Assembly: GCF_001590685.1 (NCBI RefSeq)
Contig: NZ_CP014616.1
Coordinates: forward strand, 3,967,001 to 4,031,000
Direction of reading: 5' to 3'
DNA from: Sporosarcina psychrophila
GTDB taxonomy: Bacteria > Bacillota > Bacilli > Bacillales_A > Planococcaceae
DNA: 64,000 bases
The position numbers were made by a program, and so were the translations under genes. Under the pieces are notes generated by a model. That model saw nothing but the letters and a program-made list of their open reading frames with translations, made no database searches and had not been told where the DNA came from. Shown here one piece after another: positions 36,649 through 46,293 of the stretch (its first letter is position 1; every line of letters starts with the position of its first letter).

Positions 36649-37356
36649 TCAACATCTTACATGCTTGCGTTTAAAACCAAGCTTTCCTCTATCGACTTCT
36701 TTTTGAATGCTTTCGTAAGCATTTAGGAAACTGTTTTTTTTCTTGTCCCGCTTGATTTCTACTATTCCAATCGCCTTTGCGGTCTCGATTGCCTTTTCAT
36801 GGAGCGGCAAATAGGAAATCCCCACGGTGTATATAAAATTATTCATTGCGGATTTCGTTCGTTCTGGTGAATCATGAATCGTATTTTTTACCATGTCAAG
36901 CATATCGGAAATTTTGGTTTCTGAAAACTCAATGTCTAGTCGGTTCCCTAAAAGCCAACAGTAACAACTCCAGCCCGCCGACATTCTCAGCTCTTCACCA
37001 CTTGCGATCCATTTATCGGCAACTTCTTGTGCAATATCTGACTCTGATAAAGTTACAGCCACTACATAATCAGACAGCATATAAAAATACGCCTCATCGA
37101 TCCAACGATCATAATCCGCCTCCGTCATGACATTGGGTTCGGCAATAATACCTGCAAAGTACATCGCATCATAGTTCCCTGTGGCATACAGCTCTTCAGC
37201 TAAAGGTTGATTCATTTTAATTTTCTTTACGATTGGTTTCATAGCTCCTGTAGCCACGCCAAAAAGCGGCTCATGCGCACCATTGGACATGTACATTTTC
37301 TTCATTCGTTCCTTGCCAAGGGCTTCAAGCTCCTGCATAACCAACTCTAAATTCAT
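36649..37356 (-). CDS. DNA alkylation repair (AlkD-like HEAT-repeat) protein
   Basis: A 235-residue all-helical protein with HEAT-like repeats: PLAEELYATGNYDAMYFAGI, the MLSDYVVAVTLSESDIAQEV helix pair and SYLPLHEKAIETAKAIG. This is the PF08713-type DNA alkylation repair fold; AlkD excises 3- and 7-alkylpurines by non-flipping glycosylase chemistry. Many family members of this sub-type lack the catalytic Asp/Trp set, and I cannot confirm those positions here, so glycosylase activity is uncertain. Confidence 0.82.
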   Translation of the reverse strand: MNLELVMQELEALGKERMKKMYMSNGAHEPLFGVATGAMKPIVKKIKMNQPLAEELYATGNYDAMYFAGIIAEPNVMTEADYDRWIDEAYFYMLSDYVVAVTLSESDIAQEVADKWIASGEELRMSAGWSCYCWLLGNRLDIEFSETKISDMLDMVKNTIHDSPERTKSAMNNFIYTVGISYLPLHEKAIETAKAIGIVEIKRDKKKNSFLNAYESIQKEVDRGKLGFKRKHVRC

Positions 37357-38117
37357 CGTTTAACACTTCCTTCTCTCTGGAGTTTACCTATCACATATAT
37401 CACCATTATCTTATAACCACCCGCAGTTTGACAGCAAAACAACCGGATAAGCGCATGAGTGTTATGCAGGAATCCACTTAATGCGTGTTGGCACTTTGTT
37501 CTCGAATTGGTGGTAAGATTTCGAACCAGACATTTGCCAATTTGCTTAGTCTGCATTTTTTTATTTTACAATTGTATTGAATTCTCTGGGTAGTGACGCG
37601 CGCAGCGTACCTGAAATTGAGAACGTTAAGAACTAAAAGAACAGTAATAGTCGCAAAACGTTTATGTAGTATCATCTATTGTCCAACGAGTTGAGATGAG
37701 TGTGAGAAGCGATAAAGAACAGTGTGTCATCATTGGTTTGCCCGATCAATCGATTAAAGAATCTAAATTCGTAATACTTTCATATTAAGGATACTACTCA
37801 GTTTCCGCCAACCGCGCACTGCTGAACTCCACGAAAAATCACAATACATAAAACCAGATACTAAAGCGATAAAAGTTAGCCCTCTCCCACATACTTTCTT
37901 CTATTCATTTAAGTTTATTATCGAAATAGCGTTCGGCAAAATCAAATAAATTATTTGAACACGAAATATTCCATGGACAACCTGAATACAATTTAGTTAT
38001 ATGTGTTCTAATGGATGGTCCGAATTATAACGCCCACCCTTAAAACATATTCACTTTATTCATCCCTATCAATGATGATTTTCAAAGCAATATCTTATCA
38101 TAAAAGGAGAGATTTAT
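37357..38117. other. Intergenic region with a type B repeat
   Basis: About 760 bases with no supported gene. A type B repeat lies at 37505-37618 (GAACCAGACATTTGCC...TTTAGTCTGC-type hairpin, ACAATTGTATTGAATTC, end motif CGCGCAGCGTACCTGAAATTG). The promoter of the 38118 operon must lie in the last 150 bases. Confidence 0.5.
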
Positions 38118-39611
38118 ATGGTATCTGCATACAACAGTAAGGCGAACAATCAAACGTCGAAGGTTCCCGTCTATAAAAACTACATTAATGGAGAGTGGGT
38201 GTCCTCCAAGACAAACGAGTTATATGACAGCGTAAATCCAGCAAATAGTGCTGAAGTGCTGGGACGATTCCAAAAGTCCTCTGTTGAAGATGTTCGAGAG
38301 GCCATTGCAGTTGCGAAGAAGGCTTTTCAAAAATGGTCGAAAGTGTCCGCCCCAGAACGTGGGGATGTCATCTTTAGATTGATAAATTTATTGGAAGACA
38401 ATAAAGAAGTGTTAGCGGTTATTATTACAAAAGAAGTTGGTAAAGCAATTCGGGAGTCAAGAGGAGAAGTAACAAAAACAATTCAAGCGATGAAACAATT
38501 CAGTGGTGAGGCGACCCGTCTTGCTGGGGAGACTTTACCTTCTTACAATGACAATATTTTTGCCTATACAGTGCGGGAACCTTTGGGTGTAGTAGGAATT
38601 ATTGCTCCCTATAATTTCCCCCTAGGTATCGGTATTTGGAAAATCGCTCCTGCTATTATTGCTGGCAATACAGTTGTATTCAAACCTGCTAGTACCACCT
38701 CACTTATTAGTATAAAAATTATTGAACTACTTGAAAAAGCTGGTGTTCCTGCCGGCGTCGTTAATATGGTCACTGGATCAGGCGCAGTCATTGGAAAAGA
38801 ATTTGGAGAAAATAAGGAACTAAAAGCAGTTTCATTTACTGGTTCGACAGATGTTGGAGCAGCCCTTGGGAAAGCCGTTGCACAACATGGTGGTAAAATG
38901 CAGGCGGAAATGGGCGGGAAAAACCCGGCGATTATTCTTGAAGATGCTGATCTAGACCTTGCCATTGATAGTGTTGTAACAAGCGGTTTTTTCGATAACG
39001 GGCAACGTTGTACAGGAACGAGTAGGCTGATTGTACCAAAAATGATTTATCGTCAGGTAGTAGATAGACTTGTAGAAAAGGCCGAATCATTCGTCGTTCA
39101 AAATGGAATGAGCGAGGAAGCAACGAATGGCGCAATCATAGATGAAAATCAGTTAAATACTTACTTGAAATATGTACAAACAGCACTAGATGAAGGTGCA
39201 ACACTGGAAACCGGGGGAAAACGTTTAGTACAAGGTGATTTGAAAAATGGTTTTTTTGTTGCTCCAACTGTATTTAGTAATGTGCATTCAAATATGACAA
39301 TTGCCAAAGAAGAAATTTTTGGACCTGTGATTGGTGTGTTTGAAGTGGCAAACTATGAAGACGCAATTGCGTTGGCTAATGATACTGAGTTTGGCTTATC
39401 TTCAACGATTTACACAAATGATTTAGCGAAAGCATTTCATTTTGTCCGCAATAGTCAATCCGGCGTTACGCATGTCAATCTTCCCTCCACATATTTCGAA
39501 AACCATTATCCTTTCGGTGGTAAGAAAGAATCCAGTATTGGACCTAGAGAGCAAGGCAGTACTGCATTGGATTTCTGGACAGATCTTAAAACAGTTTATA
39601 TGAGACCGTAA
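38118..39611 (+). CDS. NAD(P)-dependent aldehyde dehydrogenase
   Basis: A 497-residue ALDH with AAAGGAGAG before the ATG. Landmarks: APYNFPLG, KPASTTSLIS, FTGSTDVGAALG, EMGGKNPAIILEDADL with the general-base Glu, and the catalytic Cys in GQRCTGTSR. Wording (SGFFDNGQRCTGTSR) resembles ketoglutarate-semialdehyde dehydrogenases of sugar-acid and hydroxyproline pathways. It starts a plus-strand operon with a beta-hydroxyacid dehydrogenase and two membrane proteins, so a semialdehyde from an imported acid is the likely substrate. Confidence 0.9.
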   Translation: MVSAYNSKANNQTSKVPVYKNYINGEWVSSKTNELYDSVNPANSAEVLGRFQKSSVEDVREAIAVAKKAFQKWSKVSAPERGDVIFRLINLLEDNKEVLAVIITKEVGKAIRESRGEVTKTIQAMKQFSGEATRLAGETLPSYNDNIFAYTVREPLGVVGIIAPYNFPLGIGIWKIAPAIIAGNTVVFKPASTTSLISIKIIELLEKAGVPAGVVNMVTGSGAVIGKEFGENKELKAVSFTGSTDVGAALGKAVAQHGGKMQAEMGGKNPAIILEDADLDLAIDSVVTSGFFDNGQRCTGTSRLIVPKMIYRQVVDRLVEKAESFVVQNGMSEEATNGAIIDENQLNTYLKYVQTALDEGATLETGGKRLVQGDLKNGFFVAPTVFSNVHSNMTIAKEEIFGPVIGVFEVANYEDAIALANDTEFGLSSTIYTNDLAKAFHFVRNSQSGVTHVNLPSTYFENHYPFGGKKESSIGPREQGSTALDFWTDLKTVYMRP

Positions 39612-39625
39612 AGGAGGAATTCGTA

Positions 39626-40513
39626 ATGAAATTAGGAATGATCGGTTGCGGAGCTATGGGAGCGGGAATGGTGAAAAACTTTTTAAAAAGTGATTACGAG
39701 GTTTGGACCTATGATCCTGATCCGATGAAACAACAACAAATGAAGGAGCTAGGAGCAATCCCAGTTACTGTGATAAATATTGTTGCACCTATGTTAGATG
39801 TGATTGTTTTATCATTACCACTTTCTAACTTAATAGAAGATACACTTGTCGGGGAAAATGGAATTCTCCACGACTTGAAAAAAGGTGCTTTCATTTTGGA
39901 CATGAGTACGACGGATGTCGATTCAACAAAACAATTAGCTCAGCAAGCGAAAGATGTAGGTGTTCACTACTTTGATTGTCCGGTGAGTAACGGGCCGTTA
40001 GGAGCAGATGCTGGGACATTAACAATCATGGTTGGAGGAGAAAAAGAACATTACAGCGCTATTCTTCCGGTGTTAAAAGCGATTGGGAATGAAATCCGTT
40101 ATATCGGTTCCGCGGGTTCTGGGCAAGTTGTAAAGTTGTGTAACAATATGATGGTGGCTGGAATTATGGTCTTACTGAGCGAAACTTTACTAACTGGTGT
40201 AAAAGCAGGCGTCGATGCGAAAAAGATTGCAGAAGTTATGTCGATCGGTTCAGCCCAAAACAAAGTCCTTTCCGTTTTCGGACCAAATTTAGTCCAGGAT
40301 ACACATCATAACGTAAATTTTTTACTAAGTCACATGGCGAAGGACGTGGGCCTATATCAAAAGCTATCTAAAAGTTCCGAAACACCTGCTTTCTTAAGCT
40401 CCATTGTAGAGCAGCTTTTCGAGATTGCTAAGTTACAAGGTAAGGGGAGTTTGGATACGAGTGCAGTGGGTCAAGTCGTCGAGTTACTGGGGAATCATAA
40501 GATTACTAACTGA
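39626..40513 (+). CDS. Beta-hydroxyacid dehydrogenase (3-hydroxyisobutyrate/tartronate semialdehyde reductase family)
   Basis: A 295-residue protein, AAGGAGG ribosome site, 14 bases after the ALDH stop. N-terminal Rossmann motif GMIGCGAMGAGMVKN, substrate motif DCPVSNGPLGADAGTLT and catalytic Lys in GSGQVVKLCNN. The family reversibly oxidises 3-hydroxy acids. With the upstream ALDH it would form a two-step oxidation path, as in 3-hydroxyisobutyrate or tartronate metabolism. Confidence 0.9.
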   Translation: MKLGMIGCGAMGAGMVKNFLKSDYEVWTYDPDPMKQQQMKELGAIPVTVINIVAPMLDVIVLSLPLSNLIEDTLVGENGILHDLKKGAFILDMSTTDVDSTKQLAQQAKDVGVHYFDCPVSNGPLGADAGTLTIMVGGEKEHYSAILPVLKAIGNEIRYIGSAGSGQVVKLCNNMMVAGIMVLLSETLLTGVKAGVDAKKIAEVMSIGSAQNKVLSVFGPNLVQDTHHNVNFLLSHMAKDVGLYQKLSKSSETPAFLSSIVEQLFEIAKLQGKGSLDTSAVGQVVELLGNHKITN

Positions 40514-40530
40514 CTTGAGGGGGAATTTAT

Positions 40531-41340
40531 GTGTGGAAAGATTGGAAGCTCCATGTAATCGTCCTAGTATTTGTCGTACTAGGTGAAGCAATTGGCACTA
40601 AACAGTTCAATCTTGGGCTAGGCACCGTTGCGCTATTCCCCATGTTATACGTGTTAATTTGGGGCGGTATTGTAAGTTGGCCTCGCTTGAAGTTGATGAA
40701 TGAAGCTCAGATGAAAAATGCTGCAGGAATACTTGGTATCTCTTTCATGTTATTTGTTGCTAAACTTGGAACTATGTTAGGACCCTCACTTCCAAAGATT
40801 TTTGATGCGGGTCTATCATTGGCCTTCCAAGAAGTTGGACATATCATTGGAACAATTATCATTGGGCTACCGATAGCTATACTTCTCGGGATGAAACGTG
40901 AAGCAATTGGAGCAACCTTTTCAATTGACCGTGAGCCGAATTTAGCCATTATTTCTGAGAAATATGGAGCGGATTCTCCTGAAGGAAGAGGAGCACTTGG
41001 CGTATATGTTTGTGGAACTGTTTTCGGTGCCATTTATTTAGCCTTACTAGCAGGATTCCTGGGAAGTCTCGGTATTTTCCATCCAATTTCTCTAGCTATG
41101 GGAGCGGGTGTTGGTTCCGGAAGTATGATGGCCGCTGCATCCGGGGCACTTGCTGTAACATTCCCTGAAGCAGCAGATGATATCGTGTTGTTCGCCGCCG
41201 CCGCGAACCTTATTACGACCATTCTAGGTACGTATATTTGTGTGTTTTTCTCACTTCCTGTCACAGCCCGTCTTTACGATTGGTTAGAACCCAAAATTGG
41301 TCGTAATAAATTGTCAGTTAAACAGGAGGGAGAAAAATGA
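40531..41340 (+). CDS. DUF3100 membrane protein
   Basis: A 269-residue protein from a GTG start with GAGGGGG upstream. Seven or eight hydrophobic segments; conserved glycine-rich stretches SLAMGAGVGSGSMMAAASGA and GVYVCGTVFGAIYLAL. I assign DUF3100 from overall appearance. It overlaps the next gene by 4 bases (ATGA) and probably forms a two-subunit transporter with it, importing the acid used by the two dehydrogenases. Confidence 0.75.
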   Translation: MWKDWKLHVIVLVFVVLGEAIGTKQFNLGLGTVALFPMLYVLIWGGIVSWPRLKLMNEAQMKNAAGILGISFMLFVAKLGTMLGPSLPKIFDAGLSLAFQEVGHIIGTIIIGLPIAILLGMKREAIGATFSIDREPNLAIISEKYGADSPEGRGALGVYVCGTVFGAIYLALLAGFLGSLGIFHPISLAMGAGVGSGSMMAAASGALAVTFPEAADDIVLFAAAANLITTILGTYICVFFSLPVTARLYDWLEPKIGRNKLSVKQEGEK

Positions 41341-41777
41341 TTCATAAAGCAAAGGTCTTAACTCTTATTGGGTTAATCGCGATTATGGGTAACTGGGTAG
41401 GATACGGTGTAAATCCAATTGAAGCCTTGCCGGGGATACTTCTTATTATCCTCGTAACCGTAATTGGTTTGACGCTTAACGCTCACTTACCGATTAAAAT
41501 GCCAGCAGTTATATGGATATCATTCTTAGCATTAATCGCAACAACCCCCATTTTTCCCGGAAATGAAATGATAGTTGAACAAACAGCAAAGATTAACTTC
41601 ATGGCACTTGCTACTCCGATTTTAGCATATGCCGGTTTATCATTAGGTAAAGACATTGAAAGCTTTAAGAGATTGGGATGGCGAATCATTATAGTCTCCT
41701 TAGTTGTTTACACAGGGACTTTCCTATTCGCTACATTATTCGCAGAAATTGTTTTCAAAATTCAAGGCAGGTTCTAA
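41337..41777 (+). CDS. Small membrane protein, partner of the DUF3100 protein
   Basis: A 146-residue protein with about five transmembrane helices (TLIGLIAIMGNWVGYG, AVIWISFLALIATTPIF, FMALATPILAYAGLSLGKD and a C-terminal helix). The ATG overlaps the DUF3100 stop, and GGAGGGAG precedes it. No family name is recognised with confidence. Tight coupling suggests a heteromeric transporter. A terminator closes the operon right after it. Confidence 0.75.
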   Translation: MIHKAKVLTLIGLIAIMGNWVGYGVNPIEALPGILLIILVTVIGLTLNAHLPIKMPAVIWISFLALIATTPIFPGNEMIVEQTAKINFMALATPILAYAGLSLGKDIESFKRLGWRIIIVSLVVYTGTFLFATLFAEIVFKIQGRF

Positions 41778-41816
41778 TAGTTTTAATTCAACCATACGTA
41801 TAAGCTTAAACGGATA

Positions 41817-41870
41817 AAACCATCCACAATGCCATGCGACCAAGGTCAGCAACATTGTGGACGGTTTTTT
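41817..41870 (+). terminator. Terminator of the 38-41.8 kb operon
   Basis: AAACCATCCACAATG and CATTGTGGACGGTTT pair with one wobble, followed by TTTTTAC on the plus strand. Confidence 0.9.
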
Positions 41871-41926
41871 ACTATCTACGCCGATTGTATAATTAAGCGA
41901 GACACCCAAAAAAAATCGGTGTTTGG

Positions 41927-42064
41927 GCAACAACGAATAGTTCAAATAACTGTATAAAATTCAAAGAAGATTAGATATTGAAGTGAATACCTAATCCATG
42001 TCTTATACATATATAATTGTAGTGAATTATTAGGATAGTTTTATGCGCAGATACTTGAAATTAA
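41927..42064. repeat. Dispersed intergenic repeat, type A
   Basis: GGCAACAACGAATAGTTC head, AAAGAAGATTAGATATTGAA, AATACCTAATCCATGTC, then a TATAATTGTAGTGAATTATT stretch, a TTATGCGCAG segment and the end ATACTTGAAATTAA. The end abuts the stop codon of the 42065 fragment. Confidence 0.85.
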
Positions 42065-42247
42065 TTAGCTGTTGTTATCTCTTGCTTCTATGAATTCTAA
42101 AAACGAATCTTGAAGTTCTCCTTCTGTGTCAATAGAATCTAGTAGTAATTTAGGTTCAAACAAACAATCTTTTAAAGTTGAACTTCCATCAATTACTCCT
42201 AGTACGTTTGAAATAGTATCAATCATGGTCTGTTCAATTATCGTCAT
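42065..42247 (-). pseudogene. Small hypothetical, probably a gene fragment cut by a repeat
   Basis: 60 codons from ATG, but the same frame stays open 15 codons further upstream (KDRHSLTDENKDTL) without a start, and no good ribosome site precedes the ATG. The stop codon TAA lies at the junction with the type A repeat end, so the frame runs directly into repeat sequence. The protein is helical and acidic (EQTMIDTISNVLGVIDGSST, SFLEFIEARDNNS) and unrecognised. It looks like an internal piece of a larger gene. Confidence 0.45.
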
Positions 42248-42304
42248 TAATGTATCTTTATTTTCATCAGTTAAACTATGTCGATCTTTTCAAAAAGCGG
42301 GCAC

Positions 42305-42350
42305 ACAGTAAAGGTTCAGCCAAAGTTTATTTTGGCTGAACCTTTACTGT
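42305..42350. terminator. 20-bp perfect terminator hairpin
   Basis: ACAGTAAAGGTTCAGCCAAA and its exact reverse complement around six bases; on the minus strand GCTTTTTG follows after a short GC stretch. It is a plausible terminator for the aldehyde dehydrogenase ending at 42580, with a repeat copy lying between the two. Confidence 0.8.
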
Positions 42351-42394
42351 ATCTCATGTAATTGAAGTGCAATTTTAGAATGAAATTCAGTGCC

Positions 42395-42541
42395 TGTGCA
42401 TCAAGAAAAGACAAACAATTTCACCCAATTATTTAAAAATACAAGGTAGTCAAGTAGACACATATAAACCTGATTTCGATTGTATTATTATAAAATCGAA
42501 CTACATATTCCGAATAATTTCAGCATATGTGCCTGAAATTA
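42395..42541. repeat. Dispersed intergenic repeat, variant type A
   Basis: GTGCCTGTGCATCAAGAAAA head, AAAAATACAAGGTAGTCAAG, a TGATTTCGATTGTATTATTA segment and the end GTGCCTGAAATTAA, about 40 bases from the aldehyde dehydrogenase stop. Same variant as the copy near 4010. Confidence 0.65.
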
Positions 42542-42579
42542 AAGGCCGTTTTCACTATACCAATGAAACAATAAAACCG

Positions 42580-44073
42580 TTATCGTTTAATATTCACAAA
42601 GACACTTTTCACTTCTGTGTAATTCGCCAAACCGTAATCTCCGCCCATTTCGCGGCCAATTCCAGATTGTTTGTAGCCACCGAAGGGCATTGTTTCCCAT
42701 TCAAGACCAAAGTCGTTGATCCAGACAGTTCCTGCTTGCAACTTATTTGCAATGTAATGGCCCGATTTAATATTTTCTGTCCAGACACTTGCTGCCAAAC
42801 CATATTCGCTATCGTTGGCACGTTGGATTACTTCTTCAATCGTATCGAAAACGAAGACAGCCATGACCGGGCCAAAAATTTCATCGCGCGCAATCTTCAT
42901 ATCATCTTCTACATCTGCAAAAATGGTTGGTTGCACAAAATATCCTTTATCGAACGCTTTTTCTCCGCCCGCCACGAGACGCGCGCCTTCTTTTTTCCCT
43001 TGCTCGATGTAGCCAAGAACGGTTTGCTGCTGTTTCGCCGAAACGAGTGGTCCCATTTCCGTCTTTGGGTCCATTCCTGGTCCCAGTTTCAATGCGTTTG
43101 CACGTTCTGCTAACGCTTCGACAACTTTCTCATAATGAGAACGGTGAACGAAGACACGCGTACAAGCACTACAGTTTTGCCCGTGATTGTACATCGTACC
43201 GTTAAATGCCCCTTCAATTGCTTCTTCTAAGTTCGCATCTTCCAGGATAATAGCTGGTGATTTCCCACCAAGTTCTAATGTAATGCCTTTAATTTGCTCC
43301 GCCGCTTTCTTCATGACTTCTTTCCCGACAGCCGTTGACCCTGTAAACGCCACTTTATTTACGTCTTTATGCATGATAATCGCATCTCCAGCAACTCGAC
43401 CCGCGCCAGGCACGACGTTGACAACGCCATCCGGGAATCCTGCTTCTTTAAACAATTGTGCTGCATAAAGAAGGGAAAGCGGTGTTTCACTCGCTGGCTT
43501 AATAACGACCGTACAGCCAACAGCGAGTGCCGATCCAAGCTTCCAAGCAGCCATTGCGAGCGGGAAATTCCATGGAATAATCTGCCCAACGACGCCAACC
43601 GGTTCATGGCTTGTATAAGTCAAATAGTTTTGGGAAATAGGTGTTGTTTTCCCAAATAATTTCGTTGCCCATCCTGCATAATATCTAAAGTGCTGAACTG
43701 TTCCATCGACATCATCTGCAAGTGCAACAGCATACGGCTTCCCATTATCAAGCGCTTCGAGTTGTGCTAGCTCTTCCCGGTTCTCTTCCAACAAATCAGC
43801 AAATTTGTAGATTAGATGAGACCGTTCCGCCGCCTCCATCTTTGTCCAGTCACCTTCATCGAACGCCTTTCTCGCCGCTACGACCGCAACCTCGATATCT
43901 TCCGCCTGCGCTTCGCTCACTTGCGCAATCACTTCTTCAGTCGCTGGGTCAATGACGTCGAATGTTTTCCCGTTGATCGCGGGTACGTATTCCCCATTAA
44001 TGTAAAGACCTTTGACACCTTCTAAAAACGTTTTAACTTTCGGTTTCAAATCGTAGTTTGTTGCTTGCATCAT
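42580..44073 (-). CDS. NAD(P)-dependent aldehyde dehydrogenase (DhaS/betaine-aldehyde type)
   Basis: A 497-residue ALDH with AGGAGAGG upstream. Landmarks: IPWNFPLAMAAWKLG, KPASETPLS, FTGSTAVGKEV, ELGGKSPAIILEDANL (general base Glu), catalytic Cys in GQNCSACTR and the end MPFGGYKQSGIGREMG. This is the classic ALDH1-like class; B. subtilis DhaS is close in layout. It follows a decayed DHDPS-family gene and an MFS transporter, so it may oxidise a semialdehyde released by that enzyme type. Substrate not determinable. Confidence 0.92.
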   Translation of the reverse strand: MMQATNYDLKPKVKTFLEGVKGLYINGEYVPAINGKTFDVIDPATEEVIAQVSEAQAEDIEVAVVAARKAFDEGDWTKMEAAERSHLIYKFADLLEENREELAQLEALDNGKPYAVALADDVDGTVQHFRYYAGWATKLFGKTTPISQNYLTYTSHEPVGVVGQIIPWNFPLAMAAWKLGSALAVGCTVVIKPASETPLSLLYAAQLFKEAGFPDGVVNVVPGAGRVAGDAIIMHKDVNKVAFTGSTAVGKEVMKKAAEQIKGITLELGGKSPAIILEDANLEEAIEGAFNGTMYNHGQNCSACTRVFVHRSHYEKVVEALAERANALKLGPGMDPKTEMGPLVSAKQQQTVLGYIEQGKKEGARLVAGGEKAFDKGYFVQPTIFADVEDDMKIARDEIFGPVMAVFVFDTIEEVIQRANDSEYGLAASVWTENIKSGHYIANKLQAGTVWINDFGLEWETMPFGGYKQSGIGREMGGDYGLANYTEVKSVFVNIKR

Positions 44074-44089
44074 TATCCGCCTCTCCTTC

Positions 44090-44482
44090 TCAGTTCTTAA
44101 CTGTTTCTAAGCTCGCTATAAGATCTGTCAATTTTGCATCTTCTTCATTCAACGGAAGACGTGGTAAATGGTATTGTCCACCCTCCAATCTTTTCAATTC
44201 CATCGCTCTTTTTGCGATTCGAACATATTTACCAGAGCCCTCAAGGAATTTGAAAAGTGGGAGCAATTTATCATAAAGTGCCCAAGCCTAGTCCGTTTTT
44301 TCTTTTTGAACGTGGTTGTATAAGGCAGTTACAAGGCTTGGTGCAATGTTCCCCAATACGAAAATCCAGCCTGTTGCGCCAGAAATGACTCGATTGCAGG
44401 GTCTTCAGAACCAGAGAATACTTTGATGAACCTTCGCTTCGCCAATACCGCTACTTAGGTTTCTTCATAGAGTGCTTGTCCA
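44090..44482 (-). pseudogene. DHDPS-family lyase, C-terminal relic
   Basis: Minus-strand pieces read KVFSGSEDPAIESFLA, then after a frameshift GATGWIFVLGNIAPSLVTAL, KEKTD-stop-AWALYDKLLPLFKFLE, KYVRIAKRAMELKRLEGG and LPRLPLNEEDAKLTDLI. This is the C-terminal half of a dihydrodipicolinate-synthase-family lyase. The in-frame TAG at about 44288, the frameshift and the missing N-terminus make it a pseudogene. An intact family member lies at 46294-47166. Confidence 0.8.
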
Positions 44483-44488
44483 TCTGGT

Positions 44489-45796
44489 TTACTCTGCTTT
44501 CTTAAAAGTAAGTGATTTTCCTTTTGTTTCTTTCACTAGCGTTATACTTAAAATGGAAATTATGCTTGCTATTACTATATAAATTGAAATCGGGATAGAG
44601 CTATTATATGTTTTCAGGAGATATAATGAAATTAATGGAGCCAATGAGCCTGCTAAAATTGGCGCTACTTGATAGCATAAAGACAAAGCCGTATATCTGA
44701 TATGGGTAGGAAATAACTCTGTCATTAATGCTGCGTATGGTGCATACGTCATCGATTGAATGAATAAACCAAAAGTAATCGCAGACATGATTAACCAGTC
44801 ATTCCCTGTATCCATCATTGGAAACCCGATAAATCCCCAAAATGCAGTTAAAATGGCACCTGTCATATAGATCGGCTTACGTCCCCAAACATCACTTAAG
44901 TGTCCCATTAGTGGAATAAAGAAAAAGTGAATTGCATGGGCACCAAACATTAATAATAAAATTTGTGAAGTATCTTTATTGACCACAAGTTTTAAATAAC
45001 TAATGGAGAAAGTTACAACAGTATAGTATAAGATGTTTTCTGCAAAACGAGCTCCAATACCAGCAATAATAGCTTTTTTATGGTATTTAAACACTTCTAC
45101 AATACCTAATTGTTGTTTTTCTAATTGAGCTTGTTTTTCTTGTGCCTCTTTGAATATAGGGGCATCATCTACACTTTTACGAATCCAAAGACCAATTAGT
45201 ACTACAACGGCAGAGAACCAAAATGCTACGCGCCAACCCCAGTCCATAAATTGCTCTGGGCTTAAGCCTTTAGATAAGACTAAGAGGATAATTGTTGCTA
45301 CTAAATTACCCAATGGCACGCCTGCTTGCGGCCAACTTGTCCAATAACCACGTCTATTTTTAGGGCTGTGCTCAGCTACTAAAATAATAGCTCCTCCCCA
45401 TTCTCCGCCAAAAGCAAAACCTTGAATTAATCGTAAAGTAACGAGTAAGATAGGAGCCCAGTAACCAATACTATTGAATGATGGAATACATCCCATTAAG
45501 AAGGTCGTAATTCCAACGATAATTAAACTATATTGTAATAATTTTTTACGCCCAAATTTATCACCATAATGACCAAAAACAATCCCTCCGAGTGGCCTAG
45601 CTAAAAAGCCTACCGCATAGAGAGCAAATGCGGCTAGAATGCCGTCAATGGCGTTTCCGGTTTGTTGAAAATATAATTCTCCAAAAACTAGAGCAGACGC
45701 GGTACCATATAAGAAAAACTCATACCATTCAGCTACAGATCCAACCATAGATGCAGCAACAACTTTTTTTAGCTGCTTATTATCTGTTTGCGCCAT
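44489..45796 (-). CDS. MFS transporter, metabolite:H+ symporter (ShiA/ProP-like)
   Basis: A 435-residue protein started at ATG 45796 behind GGGAGGAG. Twelve hydrophobic segments. MHS signatures: [20 protein letters not shown] near the N-terminus, [14 protein letters not shown] loop, [20 protein letters not shown] and [14 protein letters not shown] after helix 7. The subfamily carries organic acids and betaines, matching a semialdehyde/keto-acid pathway encoded around it. Confidence 0.92.
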   Translation of the reverse strand: MAQTDNKQLKKVVAASMVGSVAEWYEFFLYGTASALVFGELYFQQTGNAIDGILAAFALYAVGFLARPLGGIVFGHYGDKFGRKKLLQYSLIIVGITTFLMGCIPSFNSIGYWAPILLVTLRLIQGFAFGGEWGGAIILVAEHSPKNRRGYWTSWPQAGVPLGNLVATIILLVLSKGLSPEQFMDWGWRVAFWFSAVVVLIGLWIRKSVDDAPIFKEAQEKQAQLEKQQLGIVEVFKYHKKAIIAGIGARFAENILYYTVVTFSISYLKLVVNKDTSQILLLMFGAHAIHFFFIPLMGHLSDVWGRKPIYMTGAILTAFWGFIGFPMMDTGNDWLIMSAITFGLFIQSMTYAPYAALMTELFPTHIRYTALSLCYQVAPILAGSLAPLISLYLLKTYNSSIPISIYIVIASIISILSITLVKETKGKSLTFKKAE

Positions 45797-45824
45797 ATTT
45801 ACTCCTCCCAAAAAGTTACTTAGA

Positions 45825-46277
45825 TTATTTTGATTTGACGAATCGAATCACCTTTATTTGTACATATTGTTCAAAACCTTCTATGCCATTGTCTTTGCCA
45901 ACGAAGCCAGATTGTTTAAAGCCACCAAATGGGATGGTGATATCGCCCTCGCTAAAGTCATTCACAGAAACTATACCAGCTTTAATGGCACAGGCCACGC
46001 GTATGTTTTTGATTTAAAAAGAAGCAGCCAAACCGTAAGAGCTGTTATTGGCAAGGGCTTCTTCTTCGTTTTCGAAAGCGTTTACCGATAAAATAGACCA
46101 AAGACTTTTAGAGCGTCTTTAGGTGCACCTTCCTCATAAACAAGTTCAATCATACGGAAAGTGCTAAGTAAAATTACTTTAATTTCCCTCTGCGCTCGTA
46201 AAACCATCAATTAAGTTGCCTGCCCCTAGTTTGTCTTCTTCGGCGAGGGCAAAGATGTGTCCTCCGGTTACGGTCAT
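45825..46277 (-). pseudogene. Aldehyde dehydrogenase relic
   Basis: Minus-strand frames give MIELVYEEGAPKDALKVFG (ALDH middle), NAFENEEEALANNSSYGLAA and, after a stop, INDFSEG-like VNDFSEGDITIPFGGFKQSG, ending [20 protein letters not shown]. These are in ALDH order with large deletions. The first 30 codons (46277-46185, MTVTGGHIFALAEEDKLGAG) have a good ribosome site directly after the DHDPS-family gene, suggesting an original dapA-like/ALDH operon. Confidence 0.75.
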
Positions 46278-46293
46278 TTGTCTCCCCTCCAAA

